Under the pieces are notes generated by a model. The model saw only the letters and a program-made list of their open reading frames with translations, was not told the DNA's origin and searched no databases. The translations under genes and the position numbers were made by a program. From NCBI GenBank assembly GCA_018266335.1, contig JAFEAR010000075.1:1-5608 (forward strand): a stretch of DNA of 5,608 nt, in the 5' to 3' direction. How positions within the stretch are numbered: the first letter of the stretch is position 1; every line of letters starts with the position of its first letter. Of this stretch, positions 5,479 through 5,608 are shown in pieces. This DNA is from Bdellovibrionales bacterium. GTDB taxonomy: Bacteria; Bdellovibrionota; UBA2428.

Positions 5479-5607
5479 CTATTTACTCACGAGATGTTCC
5501 TGGAGCGACATAGTCGAAACTTGATCTGGATTTTTTGGCGCTGTGATTGTCTCGACGGCGGCGTAGAAGCCTACGCAGATGGTTGGGAGCGAAGTGTTCG
5601 ATAACCA
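5479..5607 (-). CDS. Possible C-terminal end of a gene entering from the right edge
   Basis: On the minus strand, 42 codons are open from the right edge to a TAG at 5481..5479. The end of the product reads MSLQEHLVSK, preceded by GFYAAVETITAPKNPDQ, a balanced composition that looks protein-like. A second minus-strand frame is also open from the edge to 5483 but is Arg/Ser-rich and less convincing. I recognise no family, and 43 codons are too few to prove coding. If real, the gene would converge on the PIN-nuclease gene. Confidence 0.25.
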   Translation of the reverse strand, partial: WLSNTSLPTICVGFYAAVETITAPKNPDQVSTMSLQEHLVSK

Positions 5608-5608
5608 G

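Noticed and set aside
5333..5524. Plus-strand frame of 63 codons after the PIN-nuclease gene, as a possible antitoxin
   Set aside because: It begins at a GTG inside the hairpin, has no Shine-Dalgarno and resembles no antitoxin family I know.
5561..5576. Perfect 6-bp hairpin GCGTAG/CTACGC
   Set aside because: It is short, has no T-run and lies in the possibly coding right-edge segment, so chance is the simplest explanation.

Overview
The window looks like a chromosomal segment from a GC-rich Acidobacteriota-type bacterium, with Bryobacterales/Solibacter relatives as my best guess. This is inferred from the mix of families: a secreted beta-propeller plus CehA/McbA metallohydrolase, an LigI-like amidohydrolase, and a small 'ANRANAQLSTGP...NAVRHGL' protein of a family common in Acidobacteriota and Planctomycetes. 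No rRNA, tRNA, CRISPR array or recognisable insertion sequence was seen.

Left third (1-2793): two divergent metal-dependent hydrolase genes. A large exported protein is read on the minus strand from 1922 and runs off the left edge. It has at least six WSPDG-type propeller blades followed by a PHP-like metallohydrolase domain. An amidohydrolase is read on the plus strand from 1948. Only 25 bases separate the two start codons. That gap holds overlapping -10 boxes on both strands inside a short dyad, and no Shine-Dalgarno sequence for either gene, so both mRNAs are probably leaderless or nearly so.

Middle (2794-3931): a convergent gap, then a 205-residue minus-strand protein of unknown function. 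It has a clear ribosome binding site and, just upstream, a perfect 13-bp terminator-like hairpin in its leader. Further upstream is a strongly G-skewed stretch (62 G against 7 C in 117 bases) with a quadruplex motif. Next comes a cluster of small repeats and an imperfect hairpin, leading to a plausible promoter for the gene to the right.

Right third (3932-5608): a plus-strand gene of lower and uneven GC content for a two-domain protein. It has an N-terminal PIN-like nuclease domain (PIN_8-like) and a C-terminal PD-(D/E)XK-like domain whose expected catalytic lysine appears to be valine. This architecture suggests a nucleic-acid-targeting defence or toxin-like protein, probably horizontally acquired. 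The last 339 bases hold a hairpin, a palindrome and possibly the end of another minus-strand gene.

The two left-hand hydrolases may be co-regulated through the shared promoter. Nothing ties them functionally to the PIN-nuclease gene, which looks like an accessory insertion beside the small unknown gene.
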